Source: JARRKU01 sp963675565 (lineage in GTDB: Bacteria; Desulfobacterota; Desulfobacteria; Desulfobacterales; Desulfosarcinaceae). Taken from it: DNA of 64,000 nt. Shown here piece after piece: positions 52,618-61,849 of the stretch (position 1 is its first letter; the number at the start of each line of letters is the position of its first letter). The notes beneath the pieces were generated by a model that saw only the letters and a list, made by a program, of their open reading frames with translations, was not told where the DNA came from and made no database searches. The position numbers and the translations under genes were made by a program. The stretch is from contig CAXXYD010000002.1 in NCBI GenBank assembly GCA_963675565.2, positions 930,001 through 994,000 on the forward strand, read 5' to 3'.

Positions 52618-53511
52618 ATGATATCAAAATTAGTAAATATGAAAATACCATCAACAGATAAAACTGATCAGAGTAGGCAGCGGCAGCGTTTGTGGCGTTT
52701 CGGAATGGCCATAGCAACTTATGTAGTTGTCATTTTGGCGACATTTCTGGTCACAAGCCTTGGCTTGGATGTGATGAACGGCACACAGTGGGCAATATAT
52801 ATTGGACTCGCAGTGTTTGGCAACGGTATATTTTTTGTCCTGTTTTGCACGGGCACTAATTTGGGCTTTTCAGATCCGTCGTTGACCCGGGAGCAGATTC
52901 TCCTTTCTGCCTTATTTCTTATGGTGGCTTTGTATTCTTTGCCAGAAGCACGCTCCATTGTGTTGATGTTTTATCTGCCTGCCTTCAGCTTTGGTATGCT
53001 GCGTTTGACGCGACATCAGTATTTGGTAATGGTAGTGTGCGTGATGGGACTTTACGCGGCTCTTCTTACTTTTGAACTCTTCAATGATCGCCAAGGATTT
53101 ATAATCCAGTATGAATTATTCCTTTTTATCCTTTATGGCATTTTGCTGACGTGGTTTGCATTCTTCGGTGGATTTGTCTCAAATATCAGGCGACGCCTGC
53201 GTTTACAAAAAGTGGATATCCAAAAGGCCCATGAAGAGATAAAATGCGAAATGGAAAACCGCAAACGTGCGGAAATTGAAAAAGACAAACTGATTATTAA
53301 ATTAAAAGATGCATTATACACAGTTAAAACCCTGAGCGGTTTACTACCTATTTGCGCATCATGCAAAAAAATCCGTGATGATACAGGCTATTGGAATCAA
53401 ATTGAATCATACATTCAGGCACATTCAGAAGCTCAATTCAGCCATTGTATTTGCCCGGATTGTGCAAAAAAACTATATCCGAATTTTTACAAGAAGAATG
53501 AAGATGAGTGA
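52618..53511 (+). CDS. Cassette 8: multi-pass membrane protein with coiled coil and Cys-rich end
   Basis: A 297-residue protein: about five to six membrane helices, a coiled coil (QKAHEEIKCEMENRKRAEIEKDKLIIKLKDAL), and the tail LSGLLPICASCKKIRDDTGYWNQIESYI...HCICPDCAKKLYP. That tail is common at the ends of PAS/sensor kinase-like proteins in this group, where a zinc or cluster site is likely. It has no kinase or GGDEF domain, so looks like a trimmed sensor. Start at 52618 is tentative. Confidence 0.75.
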   Translation: MISKLVNMKIPSTDKTDQSRQRQRLWRFGMAIATYVVVILATFLVTSLGLDVMNGTQWAIYIGLAVFGNGIFFVLFCTGTNLGFSDPSLTREQILLSALFLMVALYSLPEARSIVLMFYLPAFSFGMLRLTRHQYLVMVVCVMGLYAALLTFELFNDRQGFIIQYELFLFILYGILLTWFAFFGGFVSNIRRRLRLQKVDIQKAHEEIKCEMENRKRAEIEKDKLIIKLKDALYTVKTLSGLLPICASCKKIRDDTGYWNQIESYIQAHSEAQFSHCICPDCAKKLYPNFYKKNEDE

Positions 53512-53518
53512 TTACGAG

Positions 53519-53578
53519 GCACATTTGGTTGGTGAGGGACCGCTGGGGATCGCGGCCCCACAACCAACCGTGTTAGCC
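53519..53578 (+). repeat. attC of cassette 8
   Basis: R'' GCACATT against GCACAAC expected (two mismatches). Stem GGTTGGTG / CAACCAACC with AGGGACCGC / GCGGCCCC; R' GTTAGCC. 60 bp. Confidence 0.82.
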
Positions 53579-53604
53579 AAACTTCGCAAGGTGGAGGGAG
53601 CAAC

Positions 53605-54624
53605 ATGAATTTAAGATATATACTTTCTTTTCTCAGCATTATGAAAATTCCAGGATTATATCCTATCATGAAAGACTGGCAGGCATTCATTAGGATGCAT
53701 TTCATCTTTTCTGCTTATGAATCCGGCTTGCTGAACGCTCTTTCCACGCCGCGTAGCAGGGATATGCTAATCAAAGAACTCGACGTGAAACGCTCGGAAG
53801 TTCTAGATGCCCTTTTGGAAGTGGGTTTAGCTTCCAAAGAGCTTGAGTTGAATAATGGCTTATTTAGCATCAAAGGAAAAAGATCTAAGGCCATTATGGG
53901 GAACAACGGAGATATGCTCGCAGCCATGATCCAAGGGAATATCACTTATTACAGTGATTCCTACCGCAATGTGGCCAATCGGATTCATGGTGGTGACCTT
54001 GGCGACGATCTGGGTAAAATAGGAGATTTGGTGGCAAGGTTTTCAAAAATTGCCGAGCCAATCATTAAGAACTTCATCTCAAGCATTGTTCGCGGTAAAA
54101 ATCCTATGAGGGTATTAGATGTAGGGTGTGGATCTGGAATATTATTGAATACCGCCTACGATTCTAATGGTAATGCAACGGGTATCGGAATAGACATAGA
54201 TGAAAAGGTAGTCCGACAGGCAAGAGAAAACATCTCCACATGGGGGCTCTCCGATCGATTTGAAATTCGTCATGGAGACATTCGTCATATATCTGGGGAG
54301 CTCATAGGGACTTTCGATGTCATCACATTATACAATCTTCTTTATTATTTCGACAAAGAAGCACGTCTTAGTTTGATAAACAATCTTCGAGATATGCTAT
54401 CCCCGATGGGTGAGTTGGCTGTGGCAATGAGCTTTCATAGCAAAGGGAAGGACATGGCTACGGCAAATCTGAATATGGTTAACAGCTCTTTGAAAGGACT
54501 CACGCCTCTTCCTGAACTGAATGATATTACATCAGTTTTGAAAAAGTGCGGCTTTGGTAAAATTAAAGTCCACAGGTTTATGCCTGGCAGTACATTTTAT
54601 GGGATAGTTGCAACACAGAATTGA
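53605..54624 (+). CDS. Cassette 9: SAM-dependent methyltransferase
   Basis: A 339-residue protein with an N-terminal winged-helix-like segment (MHFIFSAYESGLLNAL...IKELDVKRSEVLDALLEVGLA) and a class I methyltransferase core: RVLDVGCGSGILLN, GIDIDEKVVRQARENI, GTFDVITLYNLLYYF. The layout resembles O-methyltransferases. Substrate unknown. 'gtggaggga' precedes the ATG. Confidence 0.87.
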   Translation: MNLRYILSFLSIMKIPGLYPIMKDWQAFIRMHFIFSAYESGLLNALSTPRSRDMLIKELDVKRSEVLDALLEVGLASKELELNNGLFSIKGKRSKAIMGNNGDMLAAMIQGNITYYSDSYRNVANRIHGGDLGDDLGKIGDLVARFSKIAEPIIKNFISSIVRGKNPMRVLDVGCGSGILLNTAYDSNGNATGIGIDIDEKVVRQARENISTWGLSDRFEIRHGDIRHISGELIGTFDVITLYNLLYYFDKEARLSLINNLRDMLSPMGELAVAMSFHSKGKDMATANLNMVNSSLKGLTPLPELNDITSVLKKCGFGKIKVHRFMPGSTFYGIVATQN

Positions 54625-54655
54625 CCTTTGTCAACTGCTTGTAACTATTTGATTT

Positions 54656-54728
54656 GGCTAACCTCAGCTTCGAGAAGGATGCTCATTTCGCCACGCTTCA
54701 TTCGCACCTTTCAAGCTGGTCGTTATAT
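54656..54728 (+). repeat. attC of cassette 9
   Basis: R'' GGCTAAC matches the start GTTAGCC exactly; R' GTTATAT. Inner arms 'cagctt' / 'aagctgg'. 73 bp. Confidence 0.88.
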
Positions 54729-54746
54729 GTAAAATGGAAATTAGAT

Positions 54747-55664
54747 ATGCAAAGTATTAGAAGCAAGATATTCATTTGGCTGATAAAAAATCGGCACTTG
54801 TTCAAATTGAAATTGAAAGCCGAAGTGGTCGATTCAAGTTTTTCTATATCCAAATTCAGGGAAGGCGTTGACAAAGCAACGGCTAGAATGAAAATGCCGA
54901 AAGGAGTTACAACAAAAGAAGAAACAATCAATCATTTCAAGGCAGAATGGATTATTCCAGAGAAACCTATTGAGGGCAAGGTGCTCTTATACATACACGG
55001 TGGTGGTTTCATATCAGGTTCATGTAAAACGCATCGTATGCATGTCGCGAAGTTTGCAAAGGGAAGCCAATTAAAATCACTGCTCTTTAATTATAGGTTG
55101 GCCCCAGAACATCCATTCCCGGCTGGACTCGAAGATTGTGTTACAGCATATAAATGGCTTTTGAGAGAAGGATATAAGCCGCAAGATATTGTTGTCGGCG
55201 GTGAATCAGCCGGAGGGACATTGACACTGTCATTACTTTTAGCATTAAAGGACCAAAAAATCAGTATGCCAAAAGCTGCATTTTCAATTTCACCAGTAAC
55301 GGACTTAAGATGTTTGGCTGAGTCTTTCAACTATAATTCCAAGAATGATATAGCTCCAATGGGCTCTTGGGATGTATGGACAAAACTTTATATCGGTAAT
55401 AATGATCCAACTTTGTCCCCCCTATCACCTCAAATGGGGAATTATGAAGGATTTCCCCCACTCCATATATGTGTCGGAACTCATGAGATTCATCTAGATG
55501 ATTGCGAAAATGTAGCAAGTAAAGCTAAAGAACAAGGAGTGAATGTAATATTGAGCAAATGGCCTAGAATGGTTCACGCATTTCCAATTTTATCACCGCT
55601 GTTTCCAGAAGCAAAAAATGCGATGATAGAGATATGTGAATTTGCGAAAACTCATTTGAATTAA
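54747..55664 (+). CDS. Cassette 10: HSL-family alpha/beta hydrolase (esterase)
   Basis: A 305-residue esterase of the hormone-sensitive lipase group. Oxyanion motif YIHGGGF, nucleophile GESAGG, acid in TVCVGTHEIHLDD region, and His in RMVHAF. The first ATG within the cassette is 54747; the frame is open earlier but crosses the recombination site. It sits after a methyltransferase cassette. Confidence 0.88.
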   Translation: MQSIRSKIFIWLIKNRHLFKLKLKAEVVDSSFSISKFREGVDKATARMKMPKGVTTKEETINHFKAEWIIPEKPIEGKVLLYIHGGGFISGSCKTHRMHVAKFAKGSQLKSLLFNYRLAPEHPFPAGLEDCVTAYKWLLREGYKPQDIVVGGESAGGTLTLSLLLALKDQKISMPKAAFSISPVTDLRCLAESFNYNSKNDIAPMGSWDVWTKLYIGNNDPTLSPLSPQMGNYEGFPPLHICVGTHEIHLDDCENVASKAKEQGVNVILSKWPRMVHAFPILSPLFPEAKNAMIEICEFAKTHLN

Positions 55665-55673
55665 AAGAAAAAC

Positions 55674-55730
55674 ATATATCATCGGCTGTTGGCGGACTCG
55701 CTTTGCTCGCTGTAAAGCCTCACGTTACGC
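55674..55730 (+). repeat. attC of cassette 10 (degenerate)
   Basis: R'' ATATATC against ATATAAC expected (one mismatch); R' GTTACGC. The stem is weak ('gcggactcgctttgctcgc'); 57 bp. It has the same 'ctcgctt' core as the site after the toxin genes at 61850. Confidence 0.72.
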
Positions 55731-55818
55731 ACCTAAAATCGCTATCACCTACATCAATAAAACGGAGAGCACACCATATAGAAAAAATTAGGTCAAAAAG
55801 TCAAATGGATTGGATATC

Positions 55819-57465
55819 ATGAAGCAGACTTTACTTCTGTTTATAGTTATTCCGATTGTTGCCATATATTGGAATATTGGATTGGCCGGGGACGAACAAC
55901 CGGATTTCTGGCCGACCAAAGGTTGGAGAACTGCATCTCCTGAGAGTCAGGGAGTTGACTCGAAATTATTGGTAGACATGCTGGAGACGATTTGGGAGCA
56001 TGATTACGCCATTGACAGCGTAATGGTCATCCGCAACGGCTATATCGTGCTGGATGCATACGGTTCTCACTTTAAGGTGGATGACAAACATCATATTCAG
56101 TCATGCAGTAAAAGCGTGATCTCCGTGCTGGTCGGAATCGCCATTGATCAAGGCTACATAAAAGACGTTAATCAACCTTTATTACCTTTTTTCCGGAAAC
56201 ATGCCGCCAAGAATCTTGATGGCAATAAACAGGCCATGAGCCTTGAGCATTTATTAACAATGACCCATGGTTGGGAATGTAACGATCTCTATACGATGAG
56301 TTGTCTAAGTGATCTGAGTTGTGGTGGAGGATGGGTGCAATTAATGCTGGATTTGCCGGTTGTAGACGTGCCCGGCACTCGTTTTAACTACTGCAATGGT
56401 GCCACTTTTCTTCTCTCAGCTATCTTACAAGAGCAAACCGGTATGAATGCGCTCTCATTCGCCAAAATGCATCTTTTTACTCCCCTGGGTATTTCTGATG
56501 TCCACTGGTCATCAAGCCCACATGGAATAACTGCTGGATACAATGGTCTTCATATGCAGCCCCGGGATATGGCAAAGATCGGCTACCTTTACTTGAAAAA
56601 TGGAATGTGGGATGGCAGGCAGATCATCTCGTCCCAATGGGTAAAAGCCTCCACTAAAAAACATATGACCACAAATGCGGGGTTTTGCCCCGGATATGGG
56701 TATCAGTGGTGGATAGTCAGTCCCGGTATTTACACTGCGATTGGTGCGCAGGGGCAGTATATCATGGTCGCGCCGGAGAAAAACATGTTAACTGTATTTA
56801 CCGGCAGCCTGGATCGTAAGGACACTGCCATTCCGTTGGGTCTGTTGGCCGCTTATCTCATTCCGTCGGAGACATCCTCAACCCCTTTGCCGGAAAATCC
56901 CGATGCAGCATGTGCACTCACATCAGTAATCACTCGATGGCAAAATACAGGTCCTAAAAGTCGTAAAAAAACACAGAAGAAAGATAGGACATCCGATAAG
57001 AGAGGACAACTTAAAGAGTACGTCAACACCGAGTATGGATTTACAGTGACATATGATGCAGAACTTCCGATAAAGGATATTGACTTGAAATCCCCTGTGG
57101 TTTTTCAAAGGAGAGGGCTCAGGGGGCTTCCCGTGTTTATCGTTCTGGTGGATGATATTTCAAAGAACATGCCATTGGGATATACCGCAGATTATATGCT
57201 TGGCCTCTCCAAAAGGATTCTTCCTCACAATTACCATTCCGCGTATAACAAGATTAAGAAGGAAGAGCTCATGACGCTTTCAGATGGGACAGAGGCCAAT
57301 TATGTTGAAATAAATTGGAGCATTCCATCACGAGAAAAACTAGCAACAGTAGGGGTTTTTGCCTATAATAATAATAAAGTTATCGGTGTGGTAACAGGCA
57401 GCGTAGAAGAATCATCAATTGATTATTTGGCGAAGATTACAAAGTCTCTGAAGTTTACAAAGTAA
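55819..57465 (+). CDS. Serine hydrolase, class C beta-lactamase fold
   Basis: A 548-residue exported protein with a signal peptide. Residues ~45-370: beta-lactamase fold with SxxK (SCSK in HHIQSCSKSVISV), a Y-x-N (YCN in FNYCNGAT) and a later GAQGQY in place of KTG. The C-terminal ~150 residues (NTEYGFTVTYDAELPI...) form an extra domain found in some exported proteins. Lies right after attC 10, so may be cassette 11, but no attC follows. Not evidence of drug resistance by itself. Confidence 0.85.
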   Translation: MKQTLLLFIVIPIVAIYWNIGLAGDEQPDFWPTKGWRTASPESQGVDSKLLVDMLETIWEHDYAIDSVMVIRNGYIVLDAYGSHFKVDDKHHIQSCSKSVISVLVGIAIDQGYIKDVNQPLLPFFRKHAAKNLDGNKQAMSLEHLLTMTHGWECNDLYTMSCLSDLSCGGGWVQLMLDLPVVDVPGTRFNYCNGATFLLSAILQEQTGMNALSFAKMHLFTPLGISDVHWSSSPHGITAGYNGLHMQPRDMAKIGYLYLKNGMWDGRQIISSQWVKASTKKHMTTNAGFCPGYGYQWWIVSPGIYTAIGAQGQYIMVAPEKNMLTVFTGSLDRKDTAIPLGLLAAYLIPSETSSTPLPENPDAACALTSVITRWQNTGPKSRKKTQKKDRTSDKRGQLKEYVNTEYGFTVTYDAELPIKDIDLKSPVVFQRRGLRGLPVFIVLVDDISKNMPLGYTADYMLGLSKRILPHNYHSAYNKIKKEELMTLSDGTEANYVEINWSIPSREKLATVGVFAYNNNKVIGVVTGSVEESSIDYLAKITKSLKFTK

Positions 57466-57550
57466 GGGGGACCTTAATAGGGTCGCATCTTAATTATTAT
57501 TTGGTGGATATACAAACGAACGGATGAAGGGGATACACACTATAAAGCGA

Positions 57551-59062
57551 TTACTTTTTATCTAACACCCGGGCGAGCGTTCGTACGCCGGATTCAATTT
57601 CTGTCGGGCTAACGGCGGCAAACCCGAGCAGCAGGCCCGGCTGCACAGGGTGTGTTCTGGCATAAACCGACAATGGGAGGCTTTCAATTCCTGCCTGGGC
57701 CGCCAGATGGGCAACATCCTTGTCATCACTGTCGGAGGGAAGAAAAGCCGGTGTGTCCAGTCCCATGGTGATTTCTGGAATTTCGAGCAGGCCTGCCAGA
57801 TGCGCATCGGCAGCTTTCTGCAGGGCCTGTGCGCGTTCGGCATAGAGCAGCCGCATCCGTCGCACGTGGCGGCCAAAATGGCCCTCGGCAATGAATTCGT
57901 GCAACGTGGTCTGGGCGATGAGGGCGACGTGACGAAAGGTCAGGGACAAAGCCGTGGTGAAAGGGGCAATCAATTGATCGGGCAACACGGCATAGGAAAT
58001 ACGCAGAGAGGGGAAGAGCAGTTTGCTGAAGGTCCCGCAATAGATCACCCGACCCGCTTCATCCAGGCTCTTCATGGCGGCTAGCGGCGCACCCTCGAAA
58101 CGATATTCGCTGTCGTAGTCATCTTCAATCACAATGGCATTGTGCCGGCGGGCCCAGGCCAGCAGGGCAAGGCGACGATCCAGCGCCAGCACGGAGCCCA
58201 GGGGCGATTGTCTTCCGGCCGTGACATATGCCAACCGCGCATTGGGAGCCTGATTGCGGGCGACCTCAACATCTATGCCATTCGCATCCACCGGGATATC
58301 CACGATTTTTGCACCGGCGGCGGCGAATATCAGGTGGGCGCCGGGATATCCAGGATCCTCGACCCATACTTCGTCTCCTGGATCGAGCAATAACCGGGCG
58401 CTGATATCAAGTATCTGTTGGACGCTGCCCACCAACACCACCTGTTCAGCAGAGCAGGTGATCCCACGGCTGGAACGCAGGTAACCAGCGATCACCTCAC
58501 ATAACGGTTTGTAACCGCGGGCGTCCCCATCCATGAGGAATTTTGGACGCAGCCGACGTGATCTGCTTGAGGCAATGCGCGTCCACAGGTCAAAGGGAAA
58601 TGCAGTGACATCCGGCTGGTTGGTACGGAATGCTTTAGCCGGAAAAGTGCGCCCTGCGATGCTGAACGGCGTCATTGACAGCTTCTTGCCCCGGGTAGAC
58701 AGGACCACAGCCGGTGCCTCGTATTTGGTGCCGGTGGCGTTCCTGCGGCCAGGTTCCGCCACCCCACTGCCTGTAGCGACCGGTCTGGGAGGTAGGTCCG
58801 GCAACTCCGGGGCAACAAAGCTGCCCCTTCCCGTTGCGCCCTGGATATATCCCTCCGCGCCCAATTGAGCATAAACCGCCAGCACCGTACCACGGGATAT
58901 TTTCAATCGTATCGCCAGATCACGGGTGGCCGGCAGGCGGGAACCCGGCATAAGCCTGCCTGATAGGATGGCTGTGCGGATCTCATCATACAACCACCGT
59001 TGAAGCGGTACCCCGTCCGGCCGTGGCTTCAAGGCGATCTCGATGTCAGCAGCTTGTCGCAT
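57551..59062 (-). CDS. MocR-type (GntR-aminotransferase) regulator
   Basis: A 503-residue fusion: N-terminal GntR winged helix (LQRWLYDEIRTAILSGRLMPGSRLPATRDLAIRLKISRGTVLAVYAQLGAEGYIQGATGRGSFV), then a fold-type I aminotransferase-like domain with a PLP-binding segment (IVIEDDYDSEYRFEGAP...VIYCGTFSKLLFPSLRISY, Lys in TFSK). Such proteins sense PLP or amino compounds. It is divergent from an SMR gene and likely regulates it. ATG 59062; another at 59086. Confidence 0.9.
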   Translation of the reverse strand: MRQAADIEIALKPRPDGVPLQRWLYDEIRTAILSGRLMPGSRLPATRDLAIRLKISRGTVLAVYAQLGAEGYIQGATGRGSFVAPELPDLPPRPVATGSGVAEPGRRNATGTKYEAPAVVLSTRGKKLSMTPFSIAGRTFPAKAFRTNQPDVTAFPFDLWTRIASSRSRRLRPKFLMDGDARGYKPLCEVIAGYLRSSRGITCSAEQVVLVGSVQQILDISARLLLDPGDEVWVEDPGYPGAHLIFAAAGAKIVDIPVDANGIDVEVARNQAPNARLAYVTAGRQSPLGSVLALDRRLALLAWARRHNAIVIEDDYDSEYRFEGAPLAAMKSLDEAGRVIYCGTFSKLLFPSLRISYAVLPDQLIAPFTTALSLTFRHVALIAQTTLHEFIAEGHFGRHVRRMRLLYAERAQALQKAADAHLAGLLEIPEITMGLDTPAFLPSDSDDKDVAHLAAQAGIESLPLSVYARTHPVQPGLLLGFAAVSPTEIESGVRTLARVLDKK

Positions 59063-59167
59063 ATAATGCGCCCCATAATGGCCCAATAGAATATTTATTT
59101 ATGGATCTATGCATTATACCATATCATCGATATCCTCATCACACAATCGTTGAGCCTGGGAGAATAT

Positions 59168-59497
59168 ATGGAATACTTGTATCTTTCTATAGCAATAATT
59201 GCAGAAGTTATCGGAACCAGCGCTTTAAAAGCGTCGCAAGAATTTTCAAAATTAGGCCCGAGTATTATAGCAGTTGCAGGTTATGGAGCATCATTATATT
59301 TTTTATCTCTCGTGTTAAAAACGGTACCCGTAGGAATTGCGTATGCAATCTGGTCAGGAATCGGGATTACGCTGATTACGATAACAGGTGCCCTTTTGTT
59401 TAAACAGATGCCGGATATCCCTGCAATAATAGGCATGACAATGATAATGTCCGGGGTGATAATAATAAATGTATTCTCAAAAATTGTCGGTCATTAA
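59168..59497 (+). CDS. SMR-family multidrug/quaternary ammonium transporter
   Basis: A 109-residue, four-helix membrane protein. The key Glu is in AIIAEVIGTSALKAS, and WSGIGITLITITGAL and the last helix match EmrE-like SMR. ATG 59168 with 'gggag'. It exports cationic compounds or polyamines in exchange for protons. It lies 105 bp from the divergent MocR gene. Confidence 0.92.
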   Translation: MEYLYLSIAIIAEVIGTSALKASQEFSKLGPSIIAVAGYGASLYFLSLVLKTVPVGIAYAIWSGIGITLITITGALLFKQMPDIPAIIGMTMIMSGVIIINVFSKIVGH

Positions 59498-59512
59498 TAC
59501 CAGGAGCTAAAC

Positions 59513-60328
59513 ATGGAAAGTGTGATTGTAAGAAATCTTCGGCCGGAGTTCGAGCCGGTGGCAGTCGTTTGGAGCGATACCATTCCCGCAGATGCAATCC
59601 AGTACAAAAATGGTAAATTCGGTTGCGTTCTCTATTTATTCGCAGAGGCAAGCACACGCGGCAAAATTGCCGGCGGTAGTCGTGAAAGCATCATTTGCAC
59701 AGGCGGTCGCGCTGCTTTGGGTTTTGGGACCGATTTCGATATATCTGATGAGCAGTTGGATCTGCATGCCGCCTTGTTCAGTAAAGGGCTCAAATCCACA
59801 AACAATCGGGCGGCATATCAAGCCAAAATAGAGGCTGCGCCTAAAAACTGGCGATCCATGTACGAATATGGTGAGCGCAGGCACTGTAGTGCGGAGTTGG
59901 CCAGGGAGTGGATTCTCCATGAATTTCCGCGATACGACATTCAGTACAAGTACGTTCTGTTTAAACCCCTGAGCCGCACCTCTTTTGATGAGAATATCCG
60001 CGCCGTTATTTTTTCGGTAAATCCGGTTGAGTTTTCTGGCCTTGTAACGCTTGCAGGGTCGGTTATGCAAGGAACGGACCCTCTCCGGGCGCCCCAAGGT
60101 ACAGATTGTTGCAGTATCACCGCTTTTGCCTATGCCGAGGCGGAATCGGCGGCCCCCAAAGCAGTGTTGGGCATGCTGGGGAGCGATGGACGAGAGGTTA
60201 TGCGCAGACGTTTTCGAGACGATATCCTGACACTCACCCTACCTGCGCCCCTCTTCCTGCGAATGGAACAAGAGGCAGACGATTGCGTCTTTAAAATCCC
60301 GTCATGGGAAAAGTTGGCTGGGCGTTGA
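59513..60328 (+). CDS. DUF169-family protein
   Basis: A 271-residue protein of the DUF169/COG2043 type: PVAVVWSDTIPADA start, CTGGRAALGFG, YVLFKPLSR, IFSVNPVEFSGLVTLAG, and a conserved CCSITAFAYAEAE segment with two adjacent Cys. Function not known; family members are common in anaerobes. 'ccaggagcta' precedes ATG. Probably co-transcribed with SMR. Confidence 0.85.
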   Translation: MESVIVRNLRPEFEPVAVVWSDTIPADAIQYKNGKFGCVLYLFAEASTRGKIAGGSRESIICTGGRAALGFGTDFDISDEQLDLHAALFSKGLKSTNNRAAYQAKIEAAPKNWRSMYEYGERRHCSAELAREWILHEFPRYDIQYKYVLFKPLSRTSFDENIRAVIFSVNPVEFSGLVTLAGSVMQGTDPLRAPQGTDCCSITAFAYAEAESAAPKAVLGMLGSDGREVMRRRFRDDILTLTLPAPLFLRMEQEADDCVFKIPSWEKLAGR

Positions 60329-60758
60329 TATCAACTCAATTATGCACCCCAACCTCTATATGGCCGCGGAAGTCAAGAGAAAATAATACCCCCTTAGAAT
60401 CGGATTCTTGTTTTCTTTTCTTCCGTTCTTCGCTGACAGACACAATGCCTTAGCAACAGGGTCGGCGATTTGGCTTTTGCTTTCAACCGTGAGCGTCAGA
60501 CGATAACACGCGCCGGTAATAAATACAGCACGCGGTCTGCACCAAACATCTATCGGGATTGACCGCATTGCCAAAAACGTTCTTTGACAAGCAGCTTGCT
60601 GCCTTAGGGCAGCTCCAGAACAAATTGGGTTCCCTTAATCCAGCGAAGTCAAAGGTATTGGCTTGGACTCTTGGTGGTCCATCCAGTTATGGGTGCACTC
60701 GGGAAAAGGGGCAAAGCTGACAGCTTTCAGCCCAAATCTTAATGGCTGAAAAAATGAT
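60329..60758. other. Intergenic region with IS110 flank
   Basis: No convincing gene. The right part (from about 60600) probably belongs to the flank of the IS110-like fragment. Confidence 0.5.
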
Positions 60759-61202
60759 TCATATCAAAAGCTCTTTTTTTTTAAGCATAAAGTAAACGGC
60801 CCGGCCCAGCTTATGGGTATAGATTCCCAGAGCCTTACCCTTGTTGTATTTGCGGCTCAGGCGATCCACATATTTTTTGGCCTGGTCCGATTCGCGCAGG
60901 CTGACCATAGCCGCTGTCCTGATGGCCCATTTCAGATGGGCGTTTCCGATCTTTTTGTTTGATTTTCCGGCCCACTTGCCGTCGGACTCTTTTTCGGGAC
61001 GGATCAGCCGGGCATAGGAGCAAAAACGCTGTACCGTGGCAAAGCGCTCGGCGACACCGTCATGATTGAATTTGCGAGACAGCTTCTTATTGAAGGCAGG
61101 CAGGTTATTCTGCGTATTGGTGTTCAGGATATGGCCCACCAGAAGGCTGCATTGGCGCTCCATGTAAGTGCGCCGGCGCAAAAGATCCTGTGTCGCTCTC
61201 AA
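60759..61202 (-). pseudogene. IS110-family transposase, C-terminal fragment
   Basis: The last ~145 residues of an IS110-type (DEDD) transposase: KIGNAHLKWAIRTAAMVSLRESDQAKKYVDRLSRKYNKGKALGIYTHKLGRAVYFMLKK. The catalytic N-terminal half is missing, so not active. It separates the SMR/DUF169 region from the toxin-antitoxin cassette. Confidence 0.88.
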
Positions 61203-61340
61203 TTTGGCCGGATAAGGGTATGCGACAGGAAAATTGCCGCTCGTGACACATGCCGTTCACTTCCAAAGTCGATCTCATTATAATGTTGTAATTTGCGACT
61301 AAATGTTTTATATTTGCAACAAATAATTGGAGGTGAAAAT

Positions 61341-61559
61341 ATGACAACAGCAGTCAGGGTGTCTGAGGATTTGGTCAAACAGGCCAAAATTTATAGCAAA
61401 ATTGACAAAAGATCAGTTACTGGCCAAATTGAATATTGGGCCATGATTGGAAAATGCGCCGAGCAAAATCCCGACCTTACTTACAGCTTAATCAAGGAAA
61501 TATTCATAGGTCTTACCGAATTAGAGCAGGGTGAATACTCCGAATATAAATTTGGGTAA
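61341..61559 (+). CDS. Antitoxin, ParD-like
   Basis: A 72-residue antitoxin: TAVRVSEDLVKQAKIYSKIDKRSVTGQIEYWAMIGKCAEQNPDL, an RHH-type start and a C-terminal toxin-binding tail. ATG 61341 has 'ggaggtgaaaat' upstream. The toxin gene follows 6 bp later, as usual. Confidence 0.83.
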   Translation: MTTAVRVSEDLVKQAKIYSKIDKRSVTGQIEYWAMIGKCAEQNPDLTYSLIKEIFIGLTELEQGEYSEYKFG

Positions 61560-61565
61560 TGGCAG

Positions 61566-61847
61566 ATGAAAATTATTCAATCTCGATCTTTCGAACAACG
61601 GGTTAAAATGTTTAATCAAGCTCAGAAAATGATTCTTGATGAGCAGATAAAGTTAATACTCGAAAATCCAGATATCGGTGATAAAAAAAGAGGTGACCTG
61701 AGCGAAGTATATGTGCACAAATTTCAGATTAAGACTATTCAATATCTTTTAGCTTACCGTTTCAATGAAGAAAAACTCGAGCTGATAATGATTGGCCCTC
61801 ACCAAAATTATTATAGAGATTTAAAGAAATATCTGAAAAAGAGGTGA
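61566..61847 (+). CDS. Toxin, RelE/ParE superfamily
   Basis: A 93-residue toxin of the RelE/ParE fold: KMILDEQIKLILENPDIGDKKRGDLSEVYVHKFQIKTIQYLLAYRFNEEKLELIMIGPHQNYYRDLKKYL. The tail IGPHQNYYRDL is typical of the group. It would act on RNA or gyrase; unclear which. It is followed by an attC-like site. Confidence 0.88.
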   Translation: MKIIQSRSFEQRVKMFNQAQKMILDEQIKLILENPDIGDKKRGDLSEVYVHKFQIKTIQYLLAYRFNEEKLELIMIGPHQNYYRDLKKYLKKR

Positions 61848-61849
61848 AC

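Larger units (their letters stand above)
43665..55730 (+). mobile_element. Integron: dead integrase, attI and ten cassettes with attC
   Basis: A minus-strand intI pseudogene (43665-46201) with an IS in it, a putative attI (to 46454) and ten plus-strand cassettes bounded by attC sites at 47021, 48163, 49019, 50205, 50777, 51779, 52546, 53519, 54656 and 55674. For each, the R'' box matches the reverse complement of that cassette's own start (exact in seven, one or two mismatches in three). An eleventh gene at 55819 follows the last site but has no visible attC of its own. The array is AT-rich against its flanks. Function of the integrase is lost, so the cassettes are fixed unless another integrase acts in trans. 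Confidence 0.93.

Noticed and set aside
55819..57465. Antibiotic resistance beta-lactamase
   Set aside because: SxxK and YxN are present but KTG is not clear, and a long extra C-terminal domain is attached; many such proteins are peptidases or esterases.
60356..60574. 72-codon minus-strand open frame
   Set aside because: No recognisable domain and lies in a region of insertion-sequence debris.
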